Positions 15,434 to 24,058 of a DNA stretch of 64,000 bases are shown here, in pieces. Within the stretch, counting starts at the first letter, position 1, and every line of letters begins with the position of its first letter. Source of the DNA: Cystobacter fuscus DSM 2262 (lineage in GTDB: Bacteria; Myxococcota; Myxococcia; Myxococcales; Myxococcaceae); NCBI RefSeq assembly GCF_000335475.2, contig NZ_ANAH02000069.1:110219-174218 (forward strand). Reading direction: 5' to 3'. The position numbers and the translations under genes are program-made. The notes under the pieces were generated by a model, which had not been told where the DNA came from, ran no database searches, and saw only the letters and a program-made list of their open reading frames with translations.

Positions 15434-16128
15434 ACTCCCCTTCCGTGCTCATCGTCGAGGACGACGCGAACCTGCGGCTTGGCCTGTGTGACAACCTCCG
15501 GGACGAGGGCTACGAGGTGGTGGTGGCCACGAGCGCCCGCGAGGCCGAGCCCCTGCTGGGCGCGCGCTCCTTCGAACTCATCCTGCTCGACGTCATGCTC
15601 CCGGGCGAGGACGGCTACGCCTTCTGCCGGCGCCTGCGCGCGAACGGGGTGCGCACCCCGGTGATGATGCTGACGGCGCGCTCGCTGGAGGACGACATCG
15701 TGCGGGGCTTCGAGGTGGGCGCCCAGGACTACCTCACCAAGCCCTACCGCCTGCGCGAGCTGCTCGCGCGCGTGGGCGCCCTGGTGCGGCGCACCGGCGG
15801 CGAGCCTCCCCAGGTCGTCTCCTTCGCCGGATTCCACCTGGACCTGGGCAAGCGCTCGCTGCGCCGCGCGGAGGGCGGGGAGATTGAACTGACGCGCACC
15901 GAGTTCGATCTGCTCGCCTTCCTGCTCAAGCACCGCGATCGGGCCCTCACCCGGACGGAGATCCTCGATGCCGTGTGGGGCGACGTCGTGGTGGACCCGC
16001 GCACGGTGGACAACTTCGTCTCCAGCCTGAAGAAGAAGCTCGGCTGGACGAGCACCTCCGCCTTCACCATCCACACCCTCCGGGGGGTGGGCTACCGGCT
16101 GGAGCTGGAAACCATGACGAAACCATGA
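15430..16128 (+). CDS. OmpR-family response regulator
   Basis: A 232-residue regulator. The receiver domain has acidic pocket residues 10-12 (EDD), the phospho-acceptor Asp54 in LLDVMLPGEDGY, and the conserved Lys in LTKPYR. A C-terminal winged helix carries ELTRTEFDLLAFLL and RGVGYRL, typical of OmpR/PhoB DNA-binding domains. The start codon overlaps the kinase stop by four bases. Targets are unknown; the TonB-like gene 78 bases downstream is one candidate. Confidence 0.95.
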   Translation: MNSPSVLIVEDDANLRLGLCDNLRDEGYEVVVATSAREAEPLLGARSFELILLDVMLPGEDGYAFCRRLRANGVRTPVMMLTARSLEDDIVRGFEVGAQDYLTKPYRLRELLARVGALVRRTGGEPPQVVSFAGFHLDLGKRSLRRAEGGEIELTRTEFDLLAFLLKHRDRALTRTEILDAVWGDVVVDPRTVDNFVSSLKKKLGWTSTSAFTIHTLRGVGYRLELETMTKP

Positions 16129-16206
16129 CGAAGGCATGGACGGCCCAAGGCCACGCCGTCCGCGCGACTCCGTAGGTTGTGGGGTGTCAGCCACGGAGGG
16201 CGTCAC

Positions 16207-16950
16207 ATGTTTCAGTCGGTCATCCAGCAGTCGGCAGCGGGCAGGAGTCGGTTCGGCACGGGCGTCTGGGTTTCCCTGTTGGTGCACGCGGGCGTGCTCG
16301 GCGGCGCGCTGCTCGTGTCGGGAGTGACCCAGAAGGTCGCTCCCCCAAAGGAGCCGGACGTCTTGATCTTTCAACACCTCCCCTCGGGCCCGCCCCAGAC
16401 GACGCCCCCCCGGCTCGAGCAGAAGCCCACCCCCCCCAAGGTGGCCGCCAAGAAGCCCCCGGCGCCCCGGAAGACGCTGCGCCAGCCCTCGATCATCCCG
16501 CCCCCACCCGCGGTCGAGCCCCAGCCGGTGGAGCCCACGCCCTCGGACGCGGAGGCGAGCAGCGAGGCCACGGGTTCGCCCTCAGGAGGAGGCGAGGTGA
16601 TCGCGGGGCCCATGTGCCCGAATTGCGCCGTGGGGCCCGCGCGCCAGGGCACGGGCGAGGAGACGGTTCCCTTCGGCGCCGGCATGACGCCGCCGCAACT
16701 GCTCTCCGAGGGCGTGCCCGTGCGCTACACGTCCGATGCGATCCACGCGGGGGTGCGTGGGCTGCTCATCGCCCGGTGCACCATCACCCGTGACGGACAG
16801 GTGGACGACTGCCGCGTCATCAAGGGCCTGCCCTTCATGGATCAGGCGGTGCTCGAGTCGCTCGAGAGCCGCCGCTACCGCCCGGTGACCTTCCAGGGCA
16901 AGCCGGTCAACGCGCTCTACACCTTCAACGTGAAACTCCAGATGCAGTAG
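16207..16950 (+). CDS. TonB-family energy transducer
   Basis: A 247-residue protein with one N-terminal membrane helix at about 22-42 (TGVWVSLLVHAGVLGGALL), a Pro-rich periplasmic spacer at about 55-120, a CPNC pair near residue 136, and a C-terminal TonB domain (ITRDGQVDDCRVIKGLP, SRRYRPVTFQGKPV). It would carry proton-motive energy from an ExbB/D-type complex to an outer-membrane receptor; no exbBD or receptor is nearby. The ATG at 16207 follows a GGAGG site by about eight bases; an ATG 30 bases upstream lacks one. Confidence 0.88.
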   Translation: MFQSVIQQSAAGRSRFGTGVWVSLLVHAGVLGGALLVSGVTQKVAPPKEPDVLIFQHLPSGPPQTTPPRLEQKPTPPKVAAKKPPAPRKTLRQPSIIPPPPAVEPQPVEPTPSDAEASSEATGSPSGGGEVIAGPMCPNCAVGPARQGTGEETVPFGAGMTPPQLLSEGVPVRYTSDAIHAGVRGLLIARCTITRDGQVDDCRVIKGLPFMDQAVLESLESRRYRPVTFQGKPVNALYTFNVKLQMQ

Positions 16951-17455
16951 TGCCCGAGCCCCCCCAGCCCTGGGAGGAGCCCTTGTCGGCCAGCGGCCCG
17001 CGCTTCGCGTCCGCCATGCTGGGCCCCGCGGTCTGCGCCGGGCTCACCGTCACCGAGACGGACACGACGCGCAGGTTGCCCGCGAAGTCCGCGGCGCGCA
17101 GGTACAGGGAATGGCCGCCTCCCTTCACGGCGGAGAGATCGTGACGACCCTTGTAGGTCATCGTCTCCTTCTCCAGCCGCAGCGGCGTCCAGGCCCCCGA
17201 GGGAGAATCGAGCTGGTACTCCACCCGGCGCACCCCCGCGCCCGTGGGGCCATCACTCGCCTGGACGGCGATCTCCAGGTAGCCCTGGAGCGCGTCACCC
17301 GTGGGCTGGAGGACCGTGACATTCGGTGCCGAGGAGTACAGACCCAGCATGGCGGCCAGCAGGTGTGCGCCGACCACGCACAAAACACCCATCGACGGGG
17401 CCCACGTCGTCCAGACGGCCGGCCTGACATGACTGTGCTTGGAGGTGGTTGCCAT
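16925..17455 (-). CDS. Single-span membrane protein with an Ig-like extracytoplasmic domain
   Basis: Not recognised as a named family. The 176-residue protein has an N-terminal membrane helix at about 19-40 (SMGVLCVVGAHLLAAMLGL). It is followed by a beta-rich domain (VTVLQPTGDALQGYLEIAVQ, VEYQLDSPSGAW, SLYLRAADFAGN) resembling Ig-like or Big-type modules of surface proteins. The C-terminal tail is Gly/Ser-rich. The ATG at 17455 is preceded by GGGGAGGGG. Its last 26 bases overlap the end of the convergent TonB gene. Confidence 0.7.
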   Translation of the reverse strand: MATTSKHSHVRPAVWTTWAPSMGVLCVVGAHLLAAMLGLYSSAPNVTVLQPTGDALQGYLEIAVQASDGPTGAGVRRVEYQLDSPSGAWTPLRLEKETMTYKGRHDLSAVKGGGHSLYLRAADFAGNLRVVSVSVTVSPAQTAGPSMADAKRGPLADKGSSQGWGGSGTTASGVSR

Positions 17456-17827
17456 GCCCCTCCCCAAAGCCAGAAGCGTGCCGGACCCGTGTCGCCCACG
17501 CCCCTCGTGAGGGCGTCTTCCCGAGCCCCTCCTTTCTTTCGGGAAAACAGAGAGTTGCCCGGTCTGTCCGGATTGAAGACGCCCCGCGTCAATCCGCCTC
17601 CCCAGCGTCTCCCGGAGCGACGCGGAACTTCTTACCGGGACACTCCCGAACAGTCAGGAAGAAACTCCAGCATCCCCCCGGCTGGAGGCCTGTCCCCGTC
17701 CCCTCGGGCCCGGGGTGCCGGGGCGCGGGAGGTACGAGGGGCAGTGTGGGATCCGGGACGGTCGAAAACCGGGGCCTTGACGGCCACTCGCGGATAAGAC
17801 GTCCGGACCCCGGGAACGAGAGGACGC
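17456..17827. other. Intergenic region before modB
   Basis: About 370 bases between the divergent Ig-like protein gene and modB. No open frame with credible protein features was found, and no modA. A moderate imperfect hairpin (GATTG...ACGC/GCGT-CAATC, about 17571-17593) is present. No promoter with recognisable boxes stands out. Confidence 0.5.
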
Positions 17828-18505
17828 GTGGACCCGACCGCCCTGCTGTTGAGCCTGCGCCTCGCGGGCTGGACGACGATGCTGCTGCTTCCGCTGGGGT
17901 TGCCCATCGCCTGGTGGCTCGCCCGTTCGCGGTGGCGGTGGAAGTTCCTGCTCGAGGCCCTGGTCTCGCTCCCGCTGGTGCTGCCCCCCACGGTGCTCGG
18001 CTTCTACCTGCTGCGGGCCATGGGCCCCCGGGGTCCGCTGGGGCCCGCCTTCGAGGCGCTCTCCGGACACCCCCTGCCCTTCAGCTTCGAGGGCCTGCTG
18101 CTCGCCTCCGTCCTCTCCAGTCTGCCCTTCTCCGTCCAGCCCTTCACGGCCGCGCTCGCGGGCGTGGATCCCCGCCTCATCGAGGCCTCGTGGTGCCTGG
18201 GCGTGTCCCGCGCGCGGACGTTCTTCCGGGTGGTGCTGCCCCTGGCGGCCACGGGCATCCTCTCCGGCATGGTGCTCACGTTCGCGCACGCGCTGGGGGA
18301 GTTCGGCGTGGTGCTGATGGTGGGCGGCAACCTCCCGGGCCGCACGCGCACGGCCTCCATCGCCATCTACGACGCGGTGCAGGCGCTGGACTATGACGCG
18401 GCGGGGAGGATGTCGCTCGTGCTGCTCGTCGTGTCGTTCGTCGTGCTGGCCCTCACCCAGGGGCTGCGCCGTGGGAGGGAGGGCGCATGGACGCGGCGCT
18501 CCTGA
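17828..18505 (+). CDS. modB: Molybdate ABC transporter permease
   Basis: A 225-residue inner-membrane permease with about five helices. The segments SLPLVLPPTVLGFYLL (about 46) and the cytoplasmic coupling motif EASWCLGVSRARTFFRVVLPLA (near 120) are typical of ModB. HALGEFGVVLMVGGN follows and supports molybdate or tungstate rather than sulfate. It starts at GTG and overlaps modC by 19 bases. No periplasmic binding protein gene is adjacent, which is unusual. Confidence 0.92.
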   Translation: MDPTALLLSLRLAGWTTMLLLPLGLPIAWWLARSRWRWKFLLEALVSLPLVLPPTVLGFYLLRAMGPRGPLGPAFEALSGHPLPFSFEGLLLASVLSSLPFSVQPFTAALAGVDPRLIEASWCLGVSRARTFFRVVLPLAATGILSGMVLTFAHALGEFGVVLMVGGNLPGRTRTASIAIYDAVQALDYDAAGRMSLVLLVVSFVVLALTQGLRRGREGAWTRRS

Positions 18506-19575
18506 TCGAGTTGGAGAAGCGCTTCCGGGACGGCCCCACCATCCACGCCCACCTGACGCTGCCCGCCACGCCGGGCCGGGTCGCGGTGCTCTTCGGCCCC
18601 TCGGGCGCGGGGAAGACCACGGTGCTGCGCGCCCTGGCGGGGCTGGACAGGCCCGAGCACGGCCGCATCCTCTTCCACGGGGAGACGTGGTGTGACTCGA
18701 GCACCCGCGTCTTCCTGCCACCCCAGGCGCGGCGCATCGGCTTTCTCTTCCAGGACTACGCGCTGTTTCCCCACCTCACCGCGGAGCAGAACGTGCAATT
18801 CGGCCTCGCGCACCTGCCCGTGGCCGAGCGCCAGGAGCGCTCGCGCGCCCTCTTCTCGCTGCTGCACCTGGAGGGACTGGAGCGCCGGGGCGCGCGCGAG
18901 TTGTCCGGAGGCCAACAGCAACGGGTGGCCCTGGCGCGGGCGCTCGCCATCCGCCCGCGCTTGCTGCTGCTGGACGAGCCCCTGTCGGCGCTGGACGCGC
19001 CCTCGCGCGAGGGACTCCGGGGCGAGCTGCGGCGGCTGCTGCGCGAGCTGGGCGTCCCCACGGTGGTGGTGACGCATGATCGGCTCGAGGCGCTCGCGCT
19101 GGGAGACGATCTCGTCGCCATGGAGCAGGGCCGGGTGTGCCAGGTGGGGCCGGTGGCCGACGTGTTCAACCACCCGGCCGAGCTCGCGGTGGCGCGGATG
19201 ACGGGGATTGAAACCGTGCTGCCGGGCCGGGTGGTGCGGCGCGAGACGGGGCTGGCCACGGTGGAGGTGGGTCCCCACGCCCTGCTCGCCCTGGAGTCCA
19301 CGCCCGGAGGAGACGCCGTCTTCGTCTGTCTGCGCGCGGAGGACGTCACCCTCGGCCCGCCCGAGGCCGCGCCCACCAGCGCGCGCAACCGGTTGGCGTG
19401 CACCGTGGTGTCGCTCGTGCCCGAGGGTGCCCTGGTGCGCGTGACGCTCGACGCGGGCGTGCCCCTGGTGGCCCGGGTGACACGGCTGTCGCGCGAGGAG
19501 CTGGGGCTCGCCGAGGGACGCGCCGTCACCGCCTCCTTCAAGGCGCCCGCCGTGCGGCTCGTTCCCCGCCCGTGA
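18487..19575 (+). CDS. modC: Molybdate ABC transporter ATP-binding protein
   Basis: A 362-residue ATPase. Walker A is GPSGAGKTT (about 38-46), signature LSGGQQQRVALARA, Walker B LLLLDEP with the D-loop LSALDAP, and switch His in VTHDRLEA. After residue 240 a C-terminal TOBE-type domain (about 295-355) is present, the molybdate-sensing regulatory module found in ModC. It begins inside the 3' end of modB, indicating one mRNA. Confidence 0.93.
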   Translation: MDAALLIELEKRFRDGPTIHAHLTLPATPGRVAVLFGPSGAGKTTVLRALAGLDRPEHGRILFHGETWCDSSTRVFLPPQARRIGFLFQDYALFPHLTAEQNVQFGLAHLPVAERQERSRALFSLLHLEGLERRGARELSGGQQQRVALARALAIRPRLLLLDEPLSALDAPSREGLRGELRRLLRELGVPTVVVTHDRLEALALGDDLVAMEQGRVCQVGPVADVFNHPAELAVARMTGIETVLPGRVVRRETGLATVEVGPHALLALESTPGGDAVFVCLRAEDVTLGPPEAAPTSARNRLACTVVSLVPEGALVRVTLDAGVPLVARVTRLSREELGLAEGRAVTASFKAPAVRLVPRP

Positions 19576-19599
19576 GTGCCCCCCAGCGCCCGGCCGCGC

Positions 19600-20391
19600 T
19601 CAGGTGGCGCGAGCGTGGGCGAGCACCCGCTGGAACGCCAGCCGCTGGAGCAGCCACCGCCACGGCGAGCGCAACGCACCGCGGGCACGCGCCCCGCCGC
19701 GCCCGACCAGCAAGGACTCCATCGCCGAGCCCACCCCCAGCAGCACCGCCCCGTGCAGCCGCTGGGCCGCGTGCTGGCAGAACAGCTCCTGCTTGGGCGT
19801 GTCCATGGACACCCACACCAGATCGGGCCGCGTGAGTTCAATGCGGTCGATCAAGGTGTCCACCCACGGCCCCCGGCCATTGTCCGGCACGTCCGGCGCG
19901 GCCACGCCCACCGCCAGGAGCCCGTAGCGATCGCGCAGCGCGCCCGCGGCCCACTCCGAGAGCTTCGGACGCTCGGCCACCACGACGACGCGCCAGGCCC
20001 GCTCCCGCGCCAGGGTCGCCAGCGGCGGCAACCACTGCGCGCCCGCTCGCGGTTCCAGGGCGAGCGCGGGTACCCCCAGACGCCCGGCGGCGCGGATCAT
20101 CGAGGGGCCTCCCGCCAGCGACAACTCCGCGGTGGCGAGCGCCGAGCGCAACACCTCGTCGCGTTCGGCGCGCACCACCTGCTCCACGTCCGGCAGGAGG
20201 ATACGTCCCCCCTGGCCGCCCGTGACGAGTCCCTCGACGGCCCGGAGCACCTCATCCAGGCGGCCCAGGTCCAGGGGGACGTGTCCGATGCGCACCCGCG
20301 GCAAGCCGCCCGCGGGGCTCTTGTCGAACCGCCAGGGCCTGGACGGAACGAGCCCAGCCCGTGCCGTCACCAGCCTCATCACCCCACGCAT
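19600..20391 (-). CDS. WecG/TagA/CpsF family glycosyltransferase
   Basis: A 263-residue GT26-type enzyme likely to add ManNAc(A) or a similar sugar to a lipid-linked intermediate for surface polysaccharide. Supporting motifs are LLPDVEQVV (replacing the usual substrate loop), LSLAGGPSMIRAAGRLG, VVVVAERP, LVWVSMDTPKQELFCQHA and a Gly-rich VLLGVGSAMESLLVG near the C-terminus. PK-E in the DTPKQE motif is well conserved in the family. A strong AGGAGGAGG site precedes the ATG. It is convergent with modC. No other polysaccharide genes are adjacent. Confidence 0.85.
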   Translation of the reverse strand: MRGVMRLVTARAGLVPSRPWRFDKSPAGGLPRVRIGHVPLDLGRLDEVLRAVEGLVTGGQGGRILLPDVEQVVRAERDEVLRSALATAELSLAGGPSMIRAAGRLGVPALALEPRAGAQWLPPLATLARERAWRVVVVAERPKLSEWAAGALRDRYGLLAVGVAAPDVPDNGRGPWVDTLIDRIELTRPDLVWVSMDTPKQELFCQHAAQRLHGAVLLGVGSAMESLLVGRGGARARGALRSPWRWLLQRLAFQRVLAHARAT

Positions 20392-20530
20392 GACCCGCCT
20401 CCTCCTGACGCCCTCTAAGGGAACGACACAGTGGTGTCGCGAGCCCTGATCTGCCAGGGGAGTCTGACGTTCTCGGCTCTGGTGGCTGACAAGTACGTGA
20501 CGTGTTCGCCCCGGCCGGATTCGTCCACCG

Positions 20531-21220
20531 CTACAGATCCGGCGGCGGCCGGACGCCCAGGTGGCAGGCGCGCAGCGCGAGCTGGGTCCGGTTCTCCGCG
20601 CCCAGCTTCCGGTAGAGCTGGGTCACGTGGGATTTCACCGTGCGCTCGGCGATCTGCAGGTGCGCGGCGATCTTCAGGTTGTCCGCGCCGCCGGCCACGT
20701 AGGCGAGCACCTCGCGCTCACGCTGCGTGAGCGTGAGCAACACGCTCGCGGTGGCGTTGGTCACGGGAGAGTGCTCGAAGTCGTTGCGCAACAGCTGCAC
20801 CGGAAAGAGCCGCTCCCCGCGCACCAGGGCGTTGACGGCCGTACACACCGCGTTCGACGTGAGGCTCTGCCGGAAGAGATAACCCGAGGCCCCTTCATCG
20901 AAGCACTGGGAGATGAAGTCCTGGGCGTTGGCCGAGGACAACACCAGCATCCGCACCTCCAGCCGGCGCTTGCGCGCCTCGCGCAGGAGGTTGAGCCCCT
21001 CCATGCTCGAGCAGCCCATGCCCGAGTCTCCACCGGGCTCCACGTCCAGAATGGCCACCTGCGGAGGATCCGTGCCGATCCCATCCAGGAGCGTGCGCGC
21101 GTCGCGCGTCACCCACAGCAGATTGAGGCCTTCACCCTTCAACCCGTCGGCCAGTCCCTGCCAGGCCGCCCAAGGTCCTTCCAACAAGCCAACGCGCACA
21201 TCCGCTTGATTCGCTGCCAT
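20531..21220 (-). CDS. NarL/LuxR-type response regulator
   Basis: A 229-residue regulator. The receiver-like domain has Asp57-Glu (VAILDVEPGGDSG) in the position of the phospho-acceptor loop and a long insert containing CSSMEG. The C-terminal LuxR helix-turn-helix reads LTLTQREREVLAYVAGG, KIAAHLQIAERTVKSHV and YRKLGAENRTQLAL. No cognate histidine kinase is adjacent, so it is an orphan here. The single upstream acidic residue set is weak (GLLEGP), so phosphorylation is uncertain. Confidence 0.88.
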   Translation of the reverse strand: MAANQADVRVGLLEGPWAAWQGLADGLKGEGLNLLWVTRDARTLLDGIGTDPPQVAILDVEPGGDSGMGCSSMEGLNLLREARKRRLEVRMLVLSSANAQDFISQCFDEGASGYLFRQSLTSNAVCTAVNALVRGERLFPVQLLRNDFEHSPVTNATASVLLTLTQREREVLAYVAGGADNLKIAAHLQIAERTVKSHVTQLYRKLGAENRTQLALRACHLGVRPPPDL

Positions 21221-21685
21221 GTGAGGGCCCCCCAGCCATCATGGCGTACTGCCCATTTTTTTTAGTGAAACCAACCAAACTCAGGGTCCGGCCCGCATCC
21301 TGGCGATCTCGAGATGAATCGTGCGCGTTGTGGCTCGCGAGGATGTCTGGCCCGACCGTCGACACTTCCACTGCGTGCTGCGTGCCTCTGTCGTCACCTG
21401 GACGATTCTACTCCCAAACTACCACCAGGATGAAACCACCACCCGGATGACCACGGTCCTTCTCGACCAGCGACATGACGAATGGCCATCCCTCGTCCCG
21501 CTGTCCAGCCATGGCGGCGTGCGTGTGCCGCGCGACTGTGCACGAGCGAACCCATGGGCCCGGGAAGATGTTGGGCGGCGGGCACTGGAACCCTTCCACG
21601 GAGCGTGTCCGAACAGGACAGCCCTCCGTTCCCAGGGAACGAGAAGCCACGTCGGGGTGACCATTCCAGGTAATCTTCCCGACAC
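21221..21685. other. Long intergenic region between divergent LuxR and RDD genes
   Basis: About 465 bases without a supportable gene. It holds an unusually AT-rich patch at 21255-21282 (an eight-T run followed by AGTGAAACCAACCAAAC) and an imperfect direct repeat of ACCACCNGGATGA at about 21420-21448. Short open frames exist on both strands but have no protein-like features. It probably carries the promoters of both flanking genes; no consensus boxes were certain. Confidence 0.5.
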
Positions 21686-22450
21686 ATGAGCTCCCCCGCC
21701 TCCCCCAGTCTGGACGTCGCCACGCCCGAGCGCGTGTCGCTCTCCCTTCCCGTGGCCGGCATCGGCTATCGGTGTCTGGCCTACCTGGTGGACCTGGCCC
21801 TGCTCTTCTCCTTCTGGGTGCTCGCCTACTTCGTCTTCACCCTGCTGGTGAGTGACGTCGTCGGCTTCTTCCAGGGGCTGTCCGGCCTGGTGCGCACGCT
21901 GATGGTGGTGGGTGTGTTCGCCACCCAGTGGGTGTACTGGACGCTGTGCGAGGTGCTCATGGGGGGCCAGACGCCCGGCAAGCGGCTCGTCGGCATCCGC
22001 GTGGTGCGCGTGGATGGCTCGCCCGTGGGCGTGCTGGAGAGCGCGGTGCGCAACCTCCTGCGCGTGGTGGACTCCTTCCCGCTCATCTACGCCGTGGGCT
22101 GTCTGAGCATCCTGCTCACGCGCCAGCACCGGCGGCTGGGAGACTTGCTCGCCGGCACCCTGCTGGTGCGCGAGGAGCGCATCGACCTGGACAAGTACAC
22201 CGCCGCGGCCGCGCCCTCCGTCGTGCTCCCGCCCGCCGGCGTCACGGCGAGACTCGCCTCGGGGGACGTGGAGCTCATCCTGTCCTTCCTCGCGCGGGCG
22301 CCCTGGCTCGAGCCGGCCGCGCGCACCCGCCTGGGCGCGCGCCTGGTGGAGCGCTATGGCGGGCTCGACGCGCAACAACGCGCCACGCTGCTCGCCGCGC
22401 CCGGGGGCGTGGAGTCCTTCCTGCGCGCGCGCGTCCAGGCGGAGCGCTGA
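21686..22450 (+). CDS. RDD family membrane protein
   Basis: A 254-residue inner-membrane protein of unknown biochemical role. The RDD domain includes the name motif variant in YRCLAYLVDLALLFSF (Arg and Asp in helix 1), the conserved GGQTPGKRLVGIRVV loop (about 93-107) and RRLGDLLAGTLLV. Three or four membrane helices lie within residues 25-150. A soluble tail of about 90 residues follows. The gene ends two bases before the SpoIIM-like gene, a pairing seen in many bacteria. Confidence 0.88.
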   Translation: MSSPASPSLDVATPERVSLSLPVAGIGYRCLAYLVDLALLFSFWVLAYFVFTLLVSDVVGFFQGLSGLVRTLMVVGVFATQWVYWTLCEVLMGGQTPGKRLVGIRVVRVDGSPVGVLESAVRNLLRVVDSFPLIYAVGCLSILLTRQHRRLGDLLAGTLLVREERIDLDKYTAAAAPSVVLPPAGVTARLASGDVELILSFLARAPWLEPAARTRLGARLVERYGGLDAQQRATLLAAPGGVESFLRARVQAER

Positions 22451-22451
22451 C

Positions 22452-23432
22452 ATGGCCTCCTCGCTGCCCGCCTTCGTCGCCCGCCGCCGCCCGGACTGGA
22501 CGGCGCTCGAGGCGCTGCTCACCCGGCAGCGCGCGGGCACCCTGCACCTGGAGGAGCTGCGCACGCTCGACGTGCTCTACCGGCGGGCGGCGGCGGACCT
22601 CGCCCACGCGCAGACCTTCCACCCGGGCACCGACGTCCACCGCTTCCTCAACCAGTTGTGCGCCCGGGCCTACGCCGCCATCTACCAGCCCCCGCGCGAG
22701 CGCTGGGCGGCCCTGCTCGCCTTCTTCCGCCAGGACTTCCCGCGCACCCTGCGCGCCCACGGCGCCTTCGTGGCCGCGAGCGCCGGCCTGTTCGTGCTCG
22801 GCATCCTCCTGGGCGCGGTGGTGGTGCTGCTCGAGCCCCGGGGCGCGGAGCTGCTCGTGCCCGAGAACCTGCGCGACTACATCTCGCGCAAGCAGCTGTG
22901 GACGGACGGCCTCTTGTCGGTGAGCCCGCCGGGCGCGGTGGCCTCGGGCATCGCCACCAACAACCTCACCGTCACCATCGCCACCTTCGCCTCGGGGCTG
23001 CTGCTCGGCCTGGGCACGGTGTTCATGCTCCTCAACAACGGCGTGCACCTGGGCTCGGTGGCCGCCCTGTGCGTGCACGAGGGGCTGGGCGCCAAGCTGT
23101 TCGACTTCATCGCCGCCCATGGGCCCGTGGAGCTGTCCATCATCGTCATCGCCGGGGGCGCGGGGCTGCGCGTGGGGCAGACGCTCATCGCGCCCGGCGA
23201 GCTGCCCCGGGGCCAGGCCCTGGTGCTGCACGGGCGCGAGTCGGTGAAGCTCGTGCTCGGGTGCGCCCCCTTCCTCGCCCTCATCGCCGTGGTGGAGGGC
23301 TTCATCTCCCCGGGCGACTTCTTCCCCGGGTGGGTGAAGGCCTCGCTGGGGCTCGCGCTGGGGGCGCTCTTCTGGGGCTACCTGCTGCGCGCCGGCAATG
23401 CCGGGCCCCGCGCGGGCGTCGCGGCCGGCTGA
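22452..23432 (+). CDS. Stage II sporulation protein M-like membrane protein
   Basis: A 326-residue membrane protein of the SpoIIM/DUF95 family. A helical soluble N-terminus of about 100 residues is followed by five or six membrane helices starting at about residue 105 (FVAASAGLFVLGILLGAVVV). The family segment NNLTVTIATFASGLLLGLGTVFMLLNNGVHLG lies near residue 175 and HGPVELSIIVIAGGAGLRVG near 225. The ATG at 22452 starts two bases after the RDD gene. The last 55 bases overlap the convergent J-domain gene. Function in a non-endospore former is unknown. Confidence 0.85.
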   Translation: MASSLPAFVARRRPDWTALEALLTRQRAGTLHLEELRTLDVLYRRAAADLAHAQTFHPGTDVHRFLNQLCARAYAAIYQPPRERWAALLAFFRQDFPRTLRAHGAFVAASAGLFVLGILLGAVVVLLEPRGAELLVPENLRDYISRKQLWTDGLLSVSPPGAVASGIATNNLTVTIATFASGLLLGLGTVFMLLNNGVHLGSVAALCVHEGLGAKLFDFIAAHGPVELSIIVIAGGAGLRVGQTLIAPGELPRGQALVLHGRESVKLVLGCAPFLALIAVVEGFISPGDFFPGWVKASLGLALGALFWGYLLRAGNAGPRAGVAAG

Positions 23433-23896
23433 CGCACCGGCGTGCGCGCGCGCTGGCGGTGGCCGAGGATCTTCTCGTACGCCACGTTCAGCTCCCGCAT
23501 CTTCGCCTCGCAGCCGCCGCGGTCCGGGTGCTGCGCCAGCGCCAGCTCGCGGAAGCGCGCCCGCACCACCTCGATGGAGTCCGTCGGCGACACGCCCAGC
23601 ACCTGGTGTGGATCCTGCTCGTCCAGCGCCGTCAGCCACGCCTCCAGCTTGCTCTTGGCCGCCAGGAAGCGCGCGTCCCCTTCCGTGTTGTCCTTCACCG
23701 GATGGGTGCGCATCTTCGCGTCCGCGCGGAACACGTCCGTATAGGTACTCGACACCCAACGGTGGCACGAGCCGCAGCGGAAGTACTTGATGCTCGGTCC
23801 CTCGTGACGGGCCATGCGCACACCGCAATAGGTGCACTCGACCTCCACGTTCTCCAGGGTCCGCCAGTTCCAGCTCGTCCCAACCGCCGCGCTCAT
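23378..23896 (-). CDS. Zinc-finger J-domain co-chaperone-like protein
   Basis: A 172-residue cytoplasmic protein. An N-terminal zinc ribbon (CTYCG at 21-25 and CGSCH at 41-45) precedes a J domain at about residues 97-145 with the essential HPD in LAQHPDRGG. The C-terminal 25 residues are Arg/Pro/Ala-rich. It probably stimulates a DnaK-type chaperone and may recruit a client through the zinc ribbon. Start is the ATG at 23896; the C-terminal tail is encoded within the overlap with the convergent SpoIIM-like gene. Confidence 0.82.
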   Translation of the reverse strand: MSAAVGTSWNWRTLENVEVECTYCGVRMARHEGPSIKYFRCGSCHRWVSSTYTDVFRADAKMRTHPVKDNTEGDARFLAAKSKLEAWLTALDEQDPHQVLGVSPTDSIEVVRARFRELALAQHPDRGGCEAKMRELNVAYEKILGHRQRARTPVRQPAATPARGPALPARSR

Positions 23897-24058
23897 GGGT
23901 GTGTCCACCTCGGTGTGTGTCCAGGCGCTACAGGTTCGTAGCGGGCGCAAGGTCTCACGATCGGATCCCCTGTCAAAAAAAATGAGCGGGGGGAGGGGTG
24001 GAAAAATCCGCTCATGCCCGGCGTCCGGCCGGGGCCATTCCGCGCTAGAACCCGGCGG

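Noticed and set aside
21321..21762. Short overlapping open frames on both strands in the gap before the RDD gene
   Set aside because: About 120 codons each, with no ribosome site, no domain and no consistent codon bias; left as intergenic.
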